59,539 bases of DNA from Sphaeroforma arctica JP610 (GCF_001186125.1 NW_014040445.1:38674-98212); one strand, 5' to 3'. Shown: positions 11,458 to 22,849, numbered from the stretch's first letter. Numbers and translations are program-made. The notes: a model not told the origin generated them from the letters alone.

Positions 11458-13131
11458 ATGGTTTTTAGTAATGAATCTACTACAGACGTCCCTAGTGCTC
11501 GTAGTCTCCATGCTGCCATTGGTCCCACAACGACACTGCTCGAAGCATCTACTCTCCTGGATCACACTACACCCAAAACTGTTCGACAGGCTTGCAAGAC
11601 ACCTGAATGGCAACACTGGCTCACAGCTAGTAACAAGGAACATCAAGCTCACATCCGCAACGATTTAGCTTCCCATATCCCATGTCCCTCGTGACTCTAC
11701 AATGACTCACTCAAAGTATATCTTAGTCCGAAAACATGACGAACATGGTACACCCACAATTTACAAAGCTCGCATGGTTGCGCGCGGTGACCAACAGTTC
11801 GAAGGGGACTCATATCAAGACAAGCTGCTACATCCACCACACTAAGAATGTTTATGGCTAAAGCCGGCCTTCGGGAGCCTTGATGTTTGCCATTACAATG
11901 TCGACACTGCGTTCCTGTACTCCAAATTTGACACTGTTGTCTATATGTGCATCCTCTTGATGGGGCTGTTGAATTAGGTTTCTATCCACCTGGAACAGTA
12001 CTAAAACTAAAATGCGGTCTCTATGGTTTAAAGCAATTCAAGCAATCTGGGCGATTATGAAACCACGATATTGCTACTAAACTTACTACACTCGGGTTTA
12101 CACAAAGTGATGCTGATGAAAACATATGGCTCCACTCAACCAAACATATCATCTTAGTACTATACGTGGATGAAATTGTTCCTGCTGTCCGCCGCGGATC
12201 TGGTGCCCATCTATGGCTATACAATAACCTATCTAAATTTCATTCCATGAAAAATCTAGGGCTCGTCAAACAATTTGTCGGTCTTCGAATTCGACAACAC
12301 CCCGACAAAATCATCATAGATCAACGCGCATACATCGATCATATGCTTCAAACATTCGACCTCACCGATACTCCTGCTAACTATACACTTCGTACTGGCA
12401 CTCACCTCATCGAACTCACAGATGCACCACATTACACTGGCAAACTATAACGCAAACACTTAAAAGCTTTGGGTTTTGCCGCCAACCTTACACGAATCGA
12501 CATTGTCGCCACTGTCAATCAGCTTGCTGCATTTGCCACACACCTCTGTACCACCGCCCATATTACACTACTGGAACGCATTCTAGCTTTTCTTCGACAA
12601 ACACCCAACTACACACTTACACACAAACGTATCAACGACCAATCAGACAATCGATTCAGCACTCACTGCTTATACTGACTCTGATTGGGCAGGATGGCAC
12701 GATTCTCGCCGATCTCAATCCGGTACGGTCATCTGCGCCAACGGCACACCTGTATATTGGAAAAGTGCGAAACAGAAAACTGTTGTACTTCAAGTGAAGC
12801 GGATTACGTTGCAGCATCCGAAACAGTTCGGAATATTGCATGGATTCGCAACATCATGTTCGCACTCGGCTGTCACCTTACACTTCCCACTATACTTCAC
12901 GGTGACAACCAAAGCGCTATACGGGTGGCATTAGGTACTGGCACACCAAAAGGACTCAAACACATAGACATTCGACAACACTACATCAGAGATTGTGTTT
13001 GATCTAACATGATTGATCTCCTTTATATATCCACAAACGATAATTCGGCCGATCTCCTTACAAAAAGTCTTCCTCGCCCGAAACATGACTATTTTCACGA
13101 CCTGCTAATGGATAACGTCCCTCCCACGTAG
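11458..13131 (+). pseudogene. copia reverse transcriptase and RNase H remnant
   Basis: RVT_2-type RT is readable in fragments: TVRQACKTPEWQHWLTAS (11,578 on), KARMVARGDQQFEGDSYQ (about 11,766), NVDTAFLYSKFD (11,899), KCGLYGLKQF (12,010) and YVDEIV at about 12,163, where the catalytic YVDD is changed to YVDE. The D-rich RNase H region follows: EADYVAASETVRNIAWIRN (12,797) and HGDNQSAIRVALGTG (12,899), then KHIDIRQHYIRDCV. An in-frame TGA sits at 13,000-13,002; the frame then continues through NDNSADLLTKSLPRPKHD to a stop at 13,129-13,131. Multiple frameshifts lie between 11,690 and 12,160. Confidence 0.8.
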
Positions 13132-13799
13132 TCTCCCACGACTCCTTCCAGCTTCATGAAACGCATTACACCCCCTGCATTTTCACTCCATCTCACTCCT
13201 AGTTCCATGACACCGGTGACCATGAAATAACTACCCCCTCATTCTAGCCCACGACACCCTTTAAACTCCCTTGCATGGTAGTTTCAAGTAACGGTTGCTA
13301 ACTCCGTCGAAACCCTGTTGTGTTCCAGGGAGGGTTTTAGGACTCAAAGTTCAACTAGGTTTAGAACCACTAACAGAGTTTATATATTGTTAAGCAGGTT
13401 TTCACAAAAACCTATTTTACCTAACAACGGACATCAAAAATATGTCTCTCGAATTAGTATATATATCCTACTCATGAGGACAATATATTGAGATATTAGA
13501 CCTTTTTCCCATTTGGCTATGAGGGACATTTTCCAAAAATCGGGGGTTTGTCCCTACTAGTATGAAATAATGTAGTTTTGGGTCACTTTCGCTAAGATTT
13601 TGGCGGTCATATCAGATCCAATCAATACACATTTCCAAACAGATATTCTTGTGATTAGAAAAGTAAACAATTTGTCTTTATTGAACAGTGTATATATGCG
13701 TATATATATTATATGTGTTCTGCTATAGTATGTTCTGCTTAAATCTTCGCTTCGTAATATTGTCACAATATGGAGTACGAGATAACCTAGCGTATGTAT

Positions 13800-14425
13800 A
13801 CAAATCCATTTTCTATACATACACACCCACGTACGTATTGATTTAGACTATATGAATTACTCGAGCATTTATGAAACACGTGATGTGATGCGATGTATAT
13901 GAATCACCATTTCAATTTGTTTTGGTATGTATGTCTGTATGTATGCGCGTATTTATGTATAAATGTGTGTACATGTGTGTGTCTGTGTGTATTATGAGTA
14001 TATACGTATGTATATATGTATGTGTGTGTTTGTCGGTCTGTTCGTATATATGCATGTATACATGTATTCAGATATGTAAGTGTATACACGCATGTCTGTA
14101 TCTATATAAGTAGTTAATTAAGTACGTATGTATATATTTCTGTAACGATATATGTATGTATATATGTATGTATGTATATTTGTTATATGTACGTATGTAT
14201 GTGTATTTTTTGTATACATGTATTCTTGAGTATGTGTACACACGCATGTCTGTATCAATATATGTAGTTAAGTATGTATGTATGTATTTCTGTATCTTTA
14301 TTAGTATGTAGGAATATTTGATTTAAGTACATGTGTATTGTTTACTATTTATATATGTATGTATGTATGTACATATGTTTATATATATATATACATATAT
14401 ATATATACATATATACATACATACA
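13800..14425. repeat. TATG/TGTA-rich microsatellite field
   Basis: Long imperfect arrays of TATG, TGTA and TG units, degrading into (TA)n before the gap at 14,426. Open frames here are Tyr/Ile/Val/Cys low-complexity translations and are not genes. Confidence 0.9.
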
Positions 14426-14446
14426 NNNNNNNNNNNNNNNNNNNNN
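14426..14446. other. Assembly gap (21 N)
   Basis: Run of N inside a TA/TATG microsatellite, most likely an assembly break in the repeat. The true length is unknown. Confidence 0.99.
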
Positions 14447-14565
14447 GGTATATAGGTTTATTACAGGCATACAACAATGCACAACTTTGTGTGTGCGTGT
14501 GTATATGTGTCGATACATATTTATGTAAATATATATATAGTTTTATTACAGGCATACAACTACGA

Positions 14566-14597
<32 letters not shown>

Positions 14598-14598
14598 N

Positions 14599-14666
<68 letters not shown>

Positions 14667-14676
14667 GTATATATAA

Positions 14677-14711
<35 letters not shown>

Positions 14712-14745
14712 CATATATATACATCTATATATGTATATAAATACA
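14566..14745. repeat. (TA)n microsatellite
   Basis: Almost pure TA dinucleotide tract with an isolated N at 14,598 and scattered C/G interruptions. It is flanked upstream by a second copy of the motif TTATTACAGGCATACAAC. Confidence 0.95.
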
Positions 14746-15539
14746 TGTTATTCGTTAGTATTGAACAAATTAGAACAAGCCTGTAAGAATACAAACAGAC
14801 GGCCGCAAGACAGTCGATATCTTGTACAAGGCTACAATTTCCTGCGTGATACAACAACCTCAAATTTTTATTCACATATATATTTAAATACAAATTCTTG
14901 CAGTAATTGAAACTGATTTGAACTGATCTGTTTACTTTTCTCGTAATAAATTAAGCAGATATCGGCTAGTTGAATTCCACGGATGTTTTTGCTACGAGAT
15001 AAAAACTTGTGCGCCGCGCAAAGCATCCCCATATTCCTTACTGCAATGCATGTTGCATGCAATAGAAATATTTACTAAAATGGAATACACCGAATTAAAA
15101 TACTACGATAGCAAACAAAAAAAGCCTGAACAAGTACAACCATTAACTGATTACAAACCTGAATCAGAATTGTTTAACATCTAGTGCACAATTCGCCTGT
15201 GTTGTTTCGTATCGTATAAATTTAACACTTTGTCAAATCCTCTACTAGTGCTGGCGTCGATCATTCGGGCAGCAGTTTGCTTCTAATATCCAGTTGAGAA
15301 CGAGTTTGCACCCGCAAATTCGATCGCTCTGCCCGTTACGCCTGCTAACCGTGCAAAAGCATGCAGACTCAAGTACGTTGCGTAACGACGGAAATGTATA
15401 CAAGTGTTTCTCTCCTGGAATGATAATGCGGATAGACTATTCAATTACGATAGTGCATCTGTGAGCAAAATTTCGAGCATGCAATCGACACAGATTTACC
15501 TTTTTTCATGTAGCCTCGCTCGGCAATTTTCATGTAGCC

Positions 15540-15952
15540 TCACTCGGCAACAAACTTTAAATACTTTTCGACTAATGAATCGCTGACATTTTCGCGATTG
15601 GGTCCGTCAAATGGGCAGATAGTTATACCTTCAGTGCGGAGCCACATACAATATTCATCTTGATCTCTGCCGTGTTTAGCTTTTATCTCCTTACTGTTCC
15701 GTTCCATAGACCTTTGAGCTTGATTTATAAGTTCCTCCCCTGTTAAATGGCTCTCGGCGTACCACCGTTGTCTGTTTTTAGGCTTAGTCTTACTTTTGGA
15801 TGCTTTGGGCTGTGTCATCTTCCTTTCCTTATTCGTCGCACGATACTCCTCTCATCTTCTGATTCACTTGCAATGGGGCTGTCAGTGGGGTCATATTCAC
15901 CTTCCAGTTCGAGTTCACTACCTGAGCTATCGCTACCTTCCGCTGACGACAT
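15540..15952 (-). CDS. Overlapping ORF pair (ATGA), unrecognised; possible recombinase N-terminus
   Basis: ORF 1 (15,952-15,815) encodes 45 residues, very acidic and Ser/Glu-rich, ending in basic RRIRKGR. Its TGA overlaps the ATG of ORF 2 (15,818-15,540, 92 residues) as ATGA. ORF 2 starts with a basic Lys/Ser/Thr tail (MTQPKASKSKTKPKNRQRW) and continues into a helical segment with NSKEIKAKHGRDQDEYCMWL and later VSDSLVEKYLKFVAE. The pattern Y..WL......V...V.KYL loosely resembles the N-terminal core-binding part of Crypton or other eukaryotic tyrosine recombinases; this is weak. Either one gene with a -1 frameshift mutation, a stop-start coupled pair, or a spliced gene (GTGAGG follows VAE). No homology is asserted. 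Confidence 0.35.
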
Positions 15953-15959
15953 ATTTATC

Positions 15960-17312
15960 TACTTTTAACGCACACTAAACCTGGCTTAGTTCACACTAAC
16001 TATCCTTGTGGAAAGGGAATTGAATACGGACAAGTACAAAATTGGAATATGCTCAAGTGTTGATTGGTCGATTGATTCATGGTTTTATAAGAGGGGGACA
16101 AAAAGTCAAAAACCCACGGACTCTCTCTAGTGGGCTATTGTATAGGCTCAGGGAAATTCTCCGTTGTCCTAACCCCTATTGGCCACTTATAACTTACACA
16201 GGTAAACGACTTGGTGCATGCAGATGGAAATTGTCCTTCTACCCAGATTGCTAACTAGTTTCGGAAAAATAACCAGGGACAAAAAATCTCAGAAATTGGC
16301 AATTGTCCTTTTGTCCCCAACTATATGTATAAATATATGTGTCCCAAGGACCCAAAGTACAACGGAAGCCTTTACTAAAAAGTGGTTTCTTGGTCTATTT
16401 TAATCGGAGACTTCAAATTCCATTTTAATTTTTAAAAAGTAAAAACAAACAAAAAAAAATAAAGAGCAAAATAACAATGCGAATTTTAAAAAAAACAGGT
16501 GACAAAATATTTGAGTTGTTTTTAGTTTTGTTTTTGTTTTGTTAAAAACTAAAAACCAATATACACTTAACTGTACGTATAAAAACACTATACATTGATA
16601 TTTAAAAACATTTTAGAATACTTCTGAAAAAAAAAACACTATGTATGTACAGTACATATTTACATATTTTACTTGCCTTTTTGTTAAGAAAAAAATCCTT
16701 TGGTGAGAGTTGGTTGGTTGATTTTTTATATAAAAAAACTATAAAAAAGCAATAACAACAAACGGCAGCGTTTTTGATACATTTTTTTTTCTTCAATATT
16801 AATATGGGCTGTGTAAATATTTAAATTTGTTAAATATATGCAAATTCACTAAATACACAGAACTGATTATACTATTTTTTTATTTAAAAAAAAAACCAAA
16901 TACTTGCAGTCAAAAAAAAACAAAACTTGGAAATTTCTCAAGGCCCACGCCCCACGGCTTTAGCCCAAGAAGCTTAATTTATTTTTTAACAAACACCGGT
17001 CCAAGGCCCCCACAAGCCCAAGGTGTGGACTCACCCTCTGCTGGTGGAGTCTGGAGTCTGGCGTCTGGAGTTCTGGACTGTTGTGGATGTCAGGGAATGT
17101 TTGTGGTGTTTAAAAAAAAACATAAATACGAGGGCGAAATAGTTTTCAAAAAAATTACATTCAATGTAAAGCACCTTCACGCGTCCTTCTTCACACCTCA
17201 TAGAGCGAGGCACAGCGGAAAACGAATTACACAATTGTTTATTTGGTATATCTCGATCAAAGTAGAGATAACGCATAAAGATAACGCATCCTCACAATCT
17301 GAGCTCAACACC
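15960..17312. other. AT-rich upstream interval of the membrane-protein gene
   Basis: No gene is recognised. From about 16,400 to 16,920 the sequence is dense in A and T homopolymers (many runs of 6-10). The open frame of the next gene extends upstream to 16,827, but that extension is Lys/Phe/Leu low-complexity translation of this tract and is unlikely to be coding. The promoter and 5' UTR of the gene at 17,313 probably lie within it. Confidence 0.5.
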
Positions 17313-18803
17313 ATGATTTCTTTTTCTATACGCGCCCATCTTTTGACCAGTCTGCTTGCTTGGAAGATATGCAATGTAAGCGGGCTGCATGCGCTTAATT
17401 TTGTGAACTTACTGGAACCCAGCGATGCTTTTAAATGCGTCGCAGTTCAAGTTGGAGAACTCGCGAGTCCAGGGAAGTTAGTATCTGCACCACTGTGTTA
17501 TGAGGAGAGACTTTTAATACAGTCTACCGAAACGTCAGGGCAGGTCAATGGTATACCTATCTATATCTTCCCCGTAAACGATGAGGACCAATCAGTCGAT
17601 GCAAGCTCGATTGCACTACACTCTGCTAATATATACGAAGATGACACGCGTAATGTTTGGTTTCTTCATCGAAATTCCAGCGTTAGCGATCAAGTCCTAC
17701 TTAGAAATATTGACAATGGCGATGTGGAACAGACTTTGGGATACATCTCTTTTGTCAACTTTGCTGATTCTCCTGTCGATCTGGCATTGCGAGAGACAGC
17801 TGAATCCTATCTTCCGATGAGTAATATGAAGTATTACGACACCTTCAATCAGATTCACAATGGTGCGTTCAGCCGAAGTTATCAGTATAGATACATTGTC
17901 GATGAAGGGGCTGAGAATGCCATGACTGGATTTTTCCGGGTAGGATTCCGCGAAGGTCTTGATCTGGGACACACTATCAATACTGTGTTTTATGGTAAAA
18001 ATGAGGCCAATTCTTTCCAATCGTTAACTTTTCGTGCAACGACAGAAAACGATTTTGTAATTGGCCCCGTAAATTACGCTGCAGCTATCAGCACCGAACC
18101 TTTGTCCGAACCAACTGCTGCTATTGACCCTACCTCGGAGCAAACACCTGACGATACAGCAATCAATAACACGCCCAACAACGTACCTGAAGCTGTTCCT
18201 CCGGTGAGCAATAACGATGACGTCAACAACCAAGGAACCATCAATGACGATGTGGTAACAAATACAGACGGCGGTGATGATGGTATAATTGTCTACGGCA
18301 ATGAGGATACTGATGCGACTGCTGGAGATTGGTGCATTGTTGTTATTACCGGTTTAGTATACATAGTTCTGATAGTTGCTTTGTGCTATTGGACTTTCTT
18401 GCTCACGTCGACGTGGTGGGAGTTACGAAAAAGAATGCGAGGAGATATAGGACATGCGAAGAGTGCGAAAACCAAGATTTTAGTTGATGTCAAAGAGGAA
18501 GAGGAAGAGAAGAAAAAGAAACGCAGTAAACGCAGTGGAGGCGGCGGCGGCAGTGGTGATGCCGAGAAGAAGAAGAAAGTATTCTCTATGATGCGCGATA
18601 GGATGGGGTCTCGACGTATGAAGGACGCACTGAGTAGTATGAGTAATGGTCGACTATTCGGAGAGGAAGGTGACAATCAAGAGTATATCAAACGTGCGCG
18701 AGCCTTGAGCAAAGCAAATTTACATGATGATGTAGCACTGGACATGCCCTCCGAAGATATCACCAAAACCAAATCGAAAGGTAAATCAAGCGGCCGAGTT
18801 TAA
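17313..18803 (+). CDS. Type I membrane protein, intronless, function unknown
   Basis: The ATG at 17,313 gives 496 residues; it is preferred over the longer frame because it begins a clear signal peptide (MISFSIRAHLLTSLLAWKIC, cleavage perhaps after LHA near residue 29). An ectodomain of about 250 residues with no recognised domain follows, then a Pro/Thr/Asn/Asp-rich stalk (about 255-338). One transmembrane helix spans about 341-369 (CIVVITGLVYIVLIVALCYW). The cytoplasmic tail (370-496) is highly charged, with poly-Glu/poly-Lys runs and a Gly-rich linker (SGGGGGSGDAEKKKK). The layout suggests a cell-surface receptor or adhesion molecule, which is inference. No intron is seen, unlike nearby host genes. 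It converges on the KDM8 gene downstream. Confidence 0.75.
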   Translation: MISFSIRAHLLTSLLAWKICNVSGLHALNFVNLLEPSDAFKCVAVQVGELASPGKLVSAPLCYEERLLIQSTETSGQVNGIPIYIFPVNDEDQSVDASSIALHSANIYEDDTRNVWFLHRNSSVSDQVLLRNIDNGDVEQTLGYISFVNFADSPVDLALRETAESYLPMSNMKYYDTFNQIHNGAFSRSYQYRYIVDEGAENAMTGFFRVGFREGLDLGHTINTVFYGKNEANSFQSLTFRATTENDFVIGPVNYAAAISTEPLSEPTAAIDPTSEQTPDDTAINNTPNNVPEAVPPVSNNDDVNNQGTINDDVVTNTDGGDDGIIVYGNEDTDATAGDWCIVVITGLVYIVLIVALCYWTFLLTSTWWELRKRMRGDIGHAKSAKTKILVDVKEEEEEKKKKRSKRSGGGGGSGDAEKKKKVFSMMRDRMGSRRMKDALSSMSNGRLFGEEGDNQEYIKRARALSKANLHDDVALDMPSEDITKTKSKGKSSGRV

Positions 18804-20066
18804 AATTATCAGCTTGAATACGAACGATGATTAAGGAACAGATATCTTTCCAGCTTAGCAATGAGACACGATGGTCTCGTAGTGAGTATAGATTGGATAC
18901 GGATAATTGTATACTGTAATGTATCTGTAGAGTATTGCTGCATTGCGCACCGTTATCTTTATATTCGAGATTGGGGAACGCCAGGAATGCTTCTAATCGG
19001 GATTGGAGGTTGTACCAAGTGTAAGTATTATTCAATTAGTACTTCGAGAGGACGGAAACTTTCAACAGTGTTCAAAAGCAATGGGAGGGAATACTGACTA
19101 ACATTCACATCTTCAAAGCACGCGAGCTATCGTGACAGCCCTTATGGGAAGCGTGACGTTTGGAAACCATGTTGAAGCCGAAATGATTGGGTCGAATGTA
19201 AATAATTTCAATAGAATGCATGGGCAGCCATTAATGGTTGTAGCAATTTTCTCCGGCATTGTGATAAGGTCAGGTATTTTACAGGAAGATCTCTTCATAA
19301 AATAAAGCACGTAATTTATGTGGCCCGATTTATGGTCATGGCACTATCGCTATGGAGATCATAATACCATTGACAACTCAATATGCGGAATTACGGTCAA
19401 GAGCCGTGCTAGCAGCTATAGCTTTTGGTGGTTTGTACAGAAAAAGGGGCAGTACTCTTTAGCCGACTATGAGTTGAGCGTGCGCATCGGATTTTATAAA
19501 GGTTTTGCGATACTGCGTACACTGGGAAAAAAAATCCAGTATTTACTGTTCAGCGCGGAGCACACATGTGTTGTGACCAAACGTCATATTACATTGTAGA
19601 TATGAAATTCAGATTCGACCGATTTTTGTATGCGAGCCGAAAAAAAAGTATTGCAAACAAATAGTTCGCGTGTACAAACATCGGTTGTATTTAATATATC
19701 TATAAAAACAATCATTTACCGAACGTTTCTCAATTTTGAATACTACAGTACTTCGACGATTATGACGCGCAACTACCATCTAGTTAACCATCGGACTTCG
19801 AACACATAAAAACTATGGACAAGACATTCTACTTGATATATCCTTCCCAGTGAGGCCGCTTTAGAGCACCCAGAACTTCTTCGATATTCTGAATCATGCA
19901 GCGACATTAAAAAATAATACACGACAAGGAATATCGGTGCCTATTGCAAATCCGACCATATTGAGTTTCAGAATATGAACGATTAATTCAAACTAAATAC
20001 ACTTAGGCTGATTATTTCTCATTTGTGTATGCAGCTAAAAGTATTGACGACAATTCCATTTATATA
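18804..20066. other. Interval between convergent genes
   Basis: Apart from the candidate exons at 18,985-19,458, nothing is recognised from 18,804 to the stop of the KDM8-type gene at 20,067. 19,460-20,060 has no convincing coding frame on either strand. Confidence 0.5.
18985..19458 (+). CDS. Candidate short spliced gene, unrecognised (partial)
   Basis: Three segments look coding and are bounded by splice-like sites. First: a frame ending GTPGMLLIGIGGCTK at 19,020, followed by the strong donor GTAAGT. Second: 19,127-19,268, reading SIVTALMGSVTFGNHVEAEM and then NNFNRMHGQPLMVVAIFSG, in phase with the first. Third: near 19,340-19,458, reading GHGTIAMEIIIPLTTQYAEL, then RSRAVLAAIAFGGLYRKR and a stop at about 19,458. 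Hydrophobic segments suggest a small membrane protein. The start exon and the junction into the third segment are unresolved (a phase-0 donor GTGATA at 19,261 would fit). It lies just downstream of the type I membrane-protein gene on the same strand. Family not recognised. Confidence 0.35.
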
Positions 20067-22849
20067 CTACCACCAGAAGTTGATACTGAAACTCGGCGTT
20101 AGACTTCGCACGTAATGCCACGTGCCTACTGGTATATACAACATATCTCCCGGTCTGAGTACTAGCTCGTAGTATTTAGCATCATTGGCCAGTGGATGAC
20201 GCACGAAGTCTTCCTTCTCGCATTCAACTTGGCTTATATTGGTTCCTTGCGGGCCATTATTATATAGTTTCGGCGTTTGATCCGATAGATACAGCCTTAA
20301 ATATTTATATCCTACCACCTGTATTGAAGCAGTATAACCAAATGTATGCAATATAGTTCAGACTACGTGATAGACTAAAGTTTAAACCGGTTACCGGACA
20401 TCCGAGCGTCGCACTCACCCCATATTGCATCATAATTGGGTGCGATCAAGCCATACATGTCGAATTTGCTTTCGAATGTTATGGACAGTTTGCCATATAT
20501 ATCCCAATGAGAGAACACCCAGCATAGCCAGACGCGATATGTAGCACAACCACACGGAGTTGAAAAGATCGATCCGTTGTGCCTTCTTAGATGAACTTAT
20601 TGAACCATATGATACCAAAAAATATAATCAAAATCACCCGTCGGCAGATTTGACTGGATAGAAAGTTTTCAAAAGCATAGGGAACAAACCTGAGCAAGAA
20701 TGTTCTCATAAGTATCCGTGTGTAATGGCGTTACTGTGCCAGCCGTGCCAAACCACCCGTTCATCTTCTCCGGGTGGCCCCGGATCAAGTCCTTGATAAG
20801 CTGTGGCACTTTAAAATCTAATTTCATTGCTGGGAAATGATCGAACAGCTCGTGTTGCGCAATATATCCCACGACGTCGATTGGCGTGAGCCTGCGTTGA
20901 TTGTGACTTGCAGTATTTATTGAAGTGTTGCCATTTGTAAAGTGACACAAATGTAGCTGCATATTGAACACCAATAGTCGTGAAAATGCATAACGGTTAA
21001 ATATCGTTGAAAAACGACATGGAAAAATAAAAAGTTTGTACTTTAACTCTCGAGCTGCAGCTGCATGGCTGAGACTTCCTACTTCAATAAACGTGGAGCA
21101 TAGGGTACTGTTCTACAAATCACGTATATTCTACCACTCGATACGTGCTCTAAGTATAAATGCTGAGATGGTACTAAAACAACAGTTACAAGTGTGACTG
21201 TAGACTCAGGCACACGCACTAGTAGACGCAGATGACGATGGCAAACAACAGAATACACAGCAAAAAAAGAAACATACTCCCCAAGCAAGGTCTTTTGATG
21301 GCTAGGTTTGATACGAGTTTCGATGAATGTTGCCATTTGGATGATCTCCTCCCTCCATGACGAGGTACCATAAGTTCCAAGCTGAGATCCAACAAGCACG
21401 TAATAAGAGTGCGCAAATAGAGGCAAGTATATGGATATTGTACATAAGCCAAATATACCAGCGAAGACAAACTAGATGCACTATGAAGCACGGAAGAAGC
21501 ACTTGGAGATTCAATATCATAAACATATTTATACTTGATGTGTCCCAAACTTCAATAGGAATACTACTTACGACATAGTTTAGACACAAGGATGCTGTAC
21601 TGGTAATCTAAGCGGAAGTCGGAAGTCTAACGTTGGTTGTCGTGAGAGTGCTAAAATGATTTGAAAAAAAGATAAGATCGTCGACGACAATGACAAACCT
21701 GTGAGCACCGTCGAATAGGTCTGTCACTAAATAATCTACAGCATGACACATCTCCAGCTCGTTGTCAAAATCAAAGGCAAGAGCTTGGACAATCTAACTG
21801 GACAAAATGTACATAGCACTCCAACATAAAACAAATCCTCTAGTCCCGTAAACTTCGTACTCTCACCTCAACTGGAATCCACCTGTGACCAAGGGCTTCT
21901 ATTAAGGATTCAAGATCCTTCCATTTATCGGTCGCGGCCCAACCTATTTGCCCACCTGAGTGCATAGTGTGCAGTCATGTTGATTGTAAGTGACATCTTA
22001 ATTACTTCAAACACGTTATGATTTACTTATATGTCAAAAGGTAATAGAAAAAAACGTTATATTTTCATTAACGCCGGGGTCGTATGCTACAGATATCAGA
22101 TGATCAAGTATCAGTCGCATTCTTACAACTTGGTAATATTATATATATCGAAAGCTTTAATTTCGTGATTCTACTTCCACTCACATAAGTTTAGTTTCCT
22201 ATTTCCTAGTGACATATTGAACGAAATAAAGTAGAAAAGCAGTACACTTAACACGCAGCAGTGATTTAACCCAATTGAAGGCAAATCTTAAATGAACTCA
22301 CCCGTCATAATTAAAGGTTTACTCTGCTTGACGTAGCTTTTGAACTCTGCGAAGTTGTCCTCATACCCTTCGTCTGCTAAAGATATGCGTTCCACCTGTA
22401 TATTTCCAGTATGTGAGAATGTGGAGAACTGCATCAACACATAGGCAATTTCACAGTATATGCGGTTATAGTAATCGATATAACAAAAGTCAAGAATATT
22501 CACGAGGGTAAAGAAACCAGCGCATTCGACATAGAATCAAAATTCACCTCTTTTCCGCCGTCTAATTCTGGCATAACATATTTGAGTGACTCCGAATATT
22601 CCAGTGTCGCGAAAGCACTATCTAAGCCTACTTCACTGTTATCTTGGTGCGTATGACTGCTTAAACTGGCGCTCTCAGTAGTCGTGTCATAGGAAACGCT
22701 AAGACTTTGCAAATCTACATCATTAGAGATATCACGTGCCCTCAAGGACATTGCGTATGCTTTTGCTTTCGGTTCGGCAAATCCACAGATCACTCGTAGC
22801 GGGCCCATATATCCACGAAGAATCAAGACAGTATCGATATGCTCCATTG
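20067..22849 (-). CDS. KDM8: KDM8/JMJD5-type JmjC hydroxylase (5' end unresolved)
   Basis: Exons (minus, 5' to 3'): 22,849-22,548; 22,395-22,302; 21,955-21,867; 21,381-21,278; 20,891-20,690; 20,318-20,067. Phases agree at every junction. The product matches JMJD5 throughout its C-terminal half: KPLIMTGGQIGW, RWIPVELGTYG, VVGYIAQHELFD, MNGWFGTAGTVTPLHTD, NILAQVVGYKYLRLY, SQVECEK, PGDMLYIPVGTWHYV and terminal SFSINFWW. The Fe(II) ligands are His and Asp of PLHTD and His of GTWHYV. The family is 2-oxoglutarate-dependent, acting as a protein hydroxylase (with disputed demethylase/peptidase roles) in nucleus and cytosol. The first listed exon carries the N-terminal helical region and an acidic Ser-rich linker; more 5' exons must exist, since its phase needs one preceding base. 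Confidence 0.9.

Larger units (their letters stand above)
7900..13131 (+). mobile_element. Degraded Ty1/copia (Pseudoviridae-type) LTR retrotransposon, 5' truncated
   Basis: On the plus strand the order gag - protease - integrase - RT - RNase H identifies copia rather than gypsy. The reading frame is broken many times. Coding similarity starts abruptly at about 7,900 inside gag, directly against Helitron sequence, so the 5' LTR, primer-binding site and gag start are missing. Similarity ends at 13,131 with the typical 'T.DN.ADLLTK' C-terminus. No matching LTR pair is visible. A GGGAGGG tract at about 13,333 could be the polypurine tract before a 3' LTR, but I cannot confirm it. Confidence 0.85.
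13132..15500. other. Non-coding, microsatellite-rich interval after the copia element
   Basis: 13,132-13,560 may hold a decayed 3' LTR but no second copy is present for comparison. From about 13,800 to 14,425 the plus strand is dominated by (TATG)n/(TGTA)n sequence. The two blocks 14,050-14,145 and 14,212-14,295 are imperfect copies of each other. A 21-bp gap occupies 14,426-14,446 and a single N is at 14,598. A further (TA)n tract runs 14,566-14,745. No gene is recognised from 14,760 to 15,500. Confidence 0.6.

Noticed and set aside
16827-17312. 162-codon N-terminal extension of the type I membrane protein
   Set aside because: It translates homopolymer-rich DNA, and the signal peptide begins at the internal ATG 17,313.
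21697-21800. Coding-like stretch (AFDFDNELEMCHAVDYLVTD) on the minus strand inside the KDM8 locus
   Set aside because: It lies between exons 21,955-21,867 and 21,381-21,278, which join directly in phase and match JMJD5 without it.
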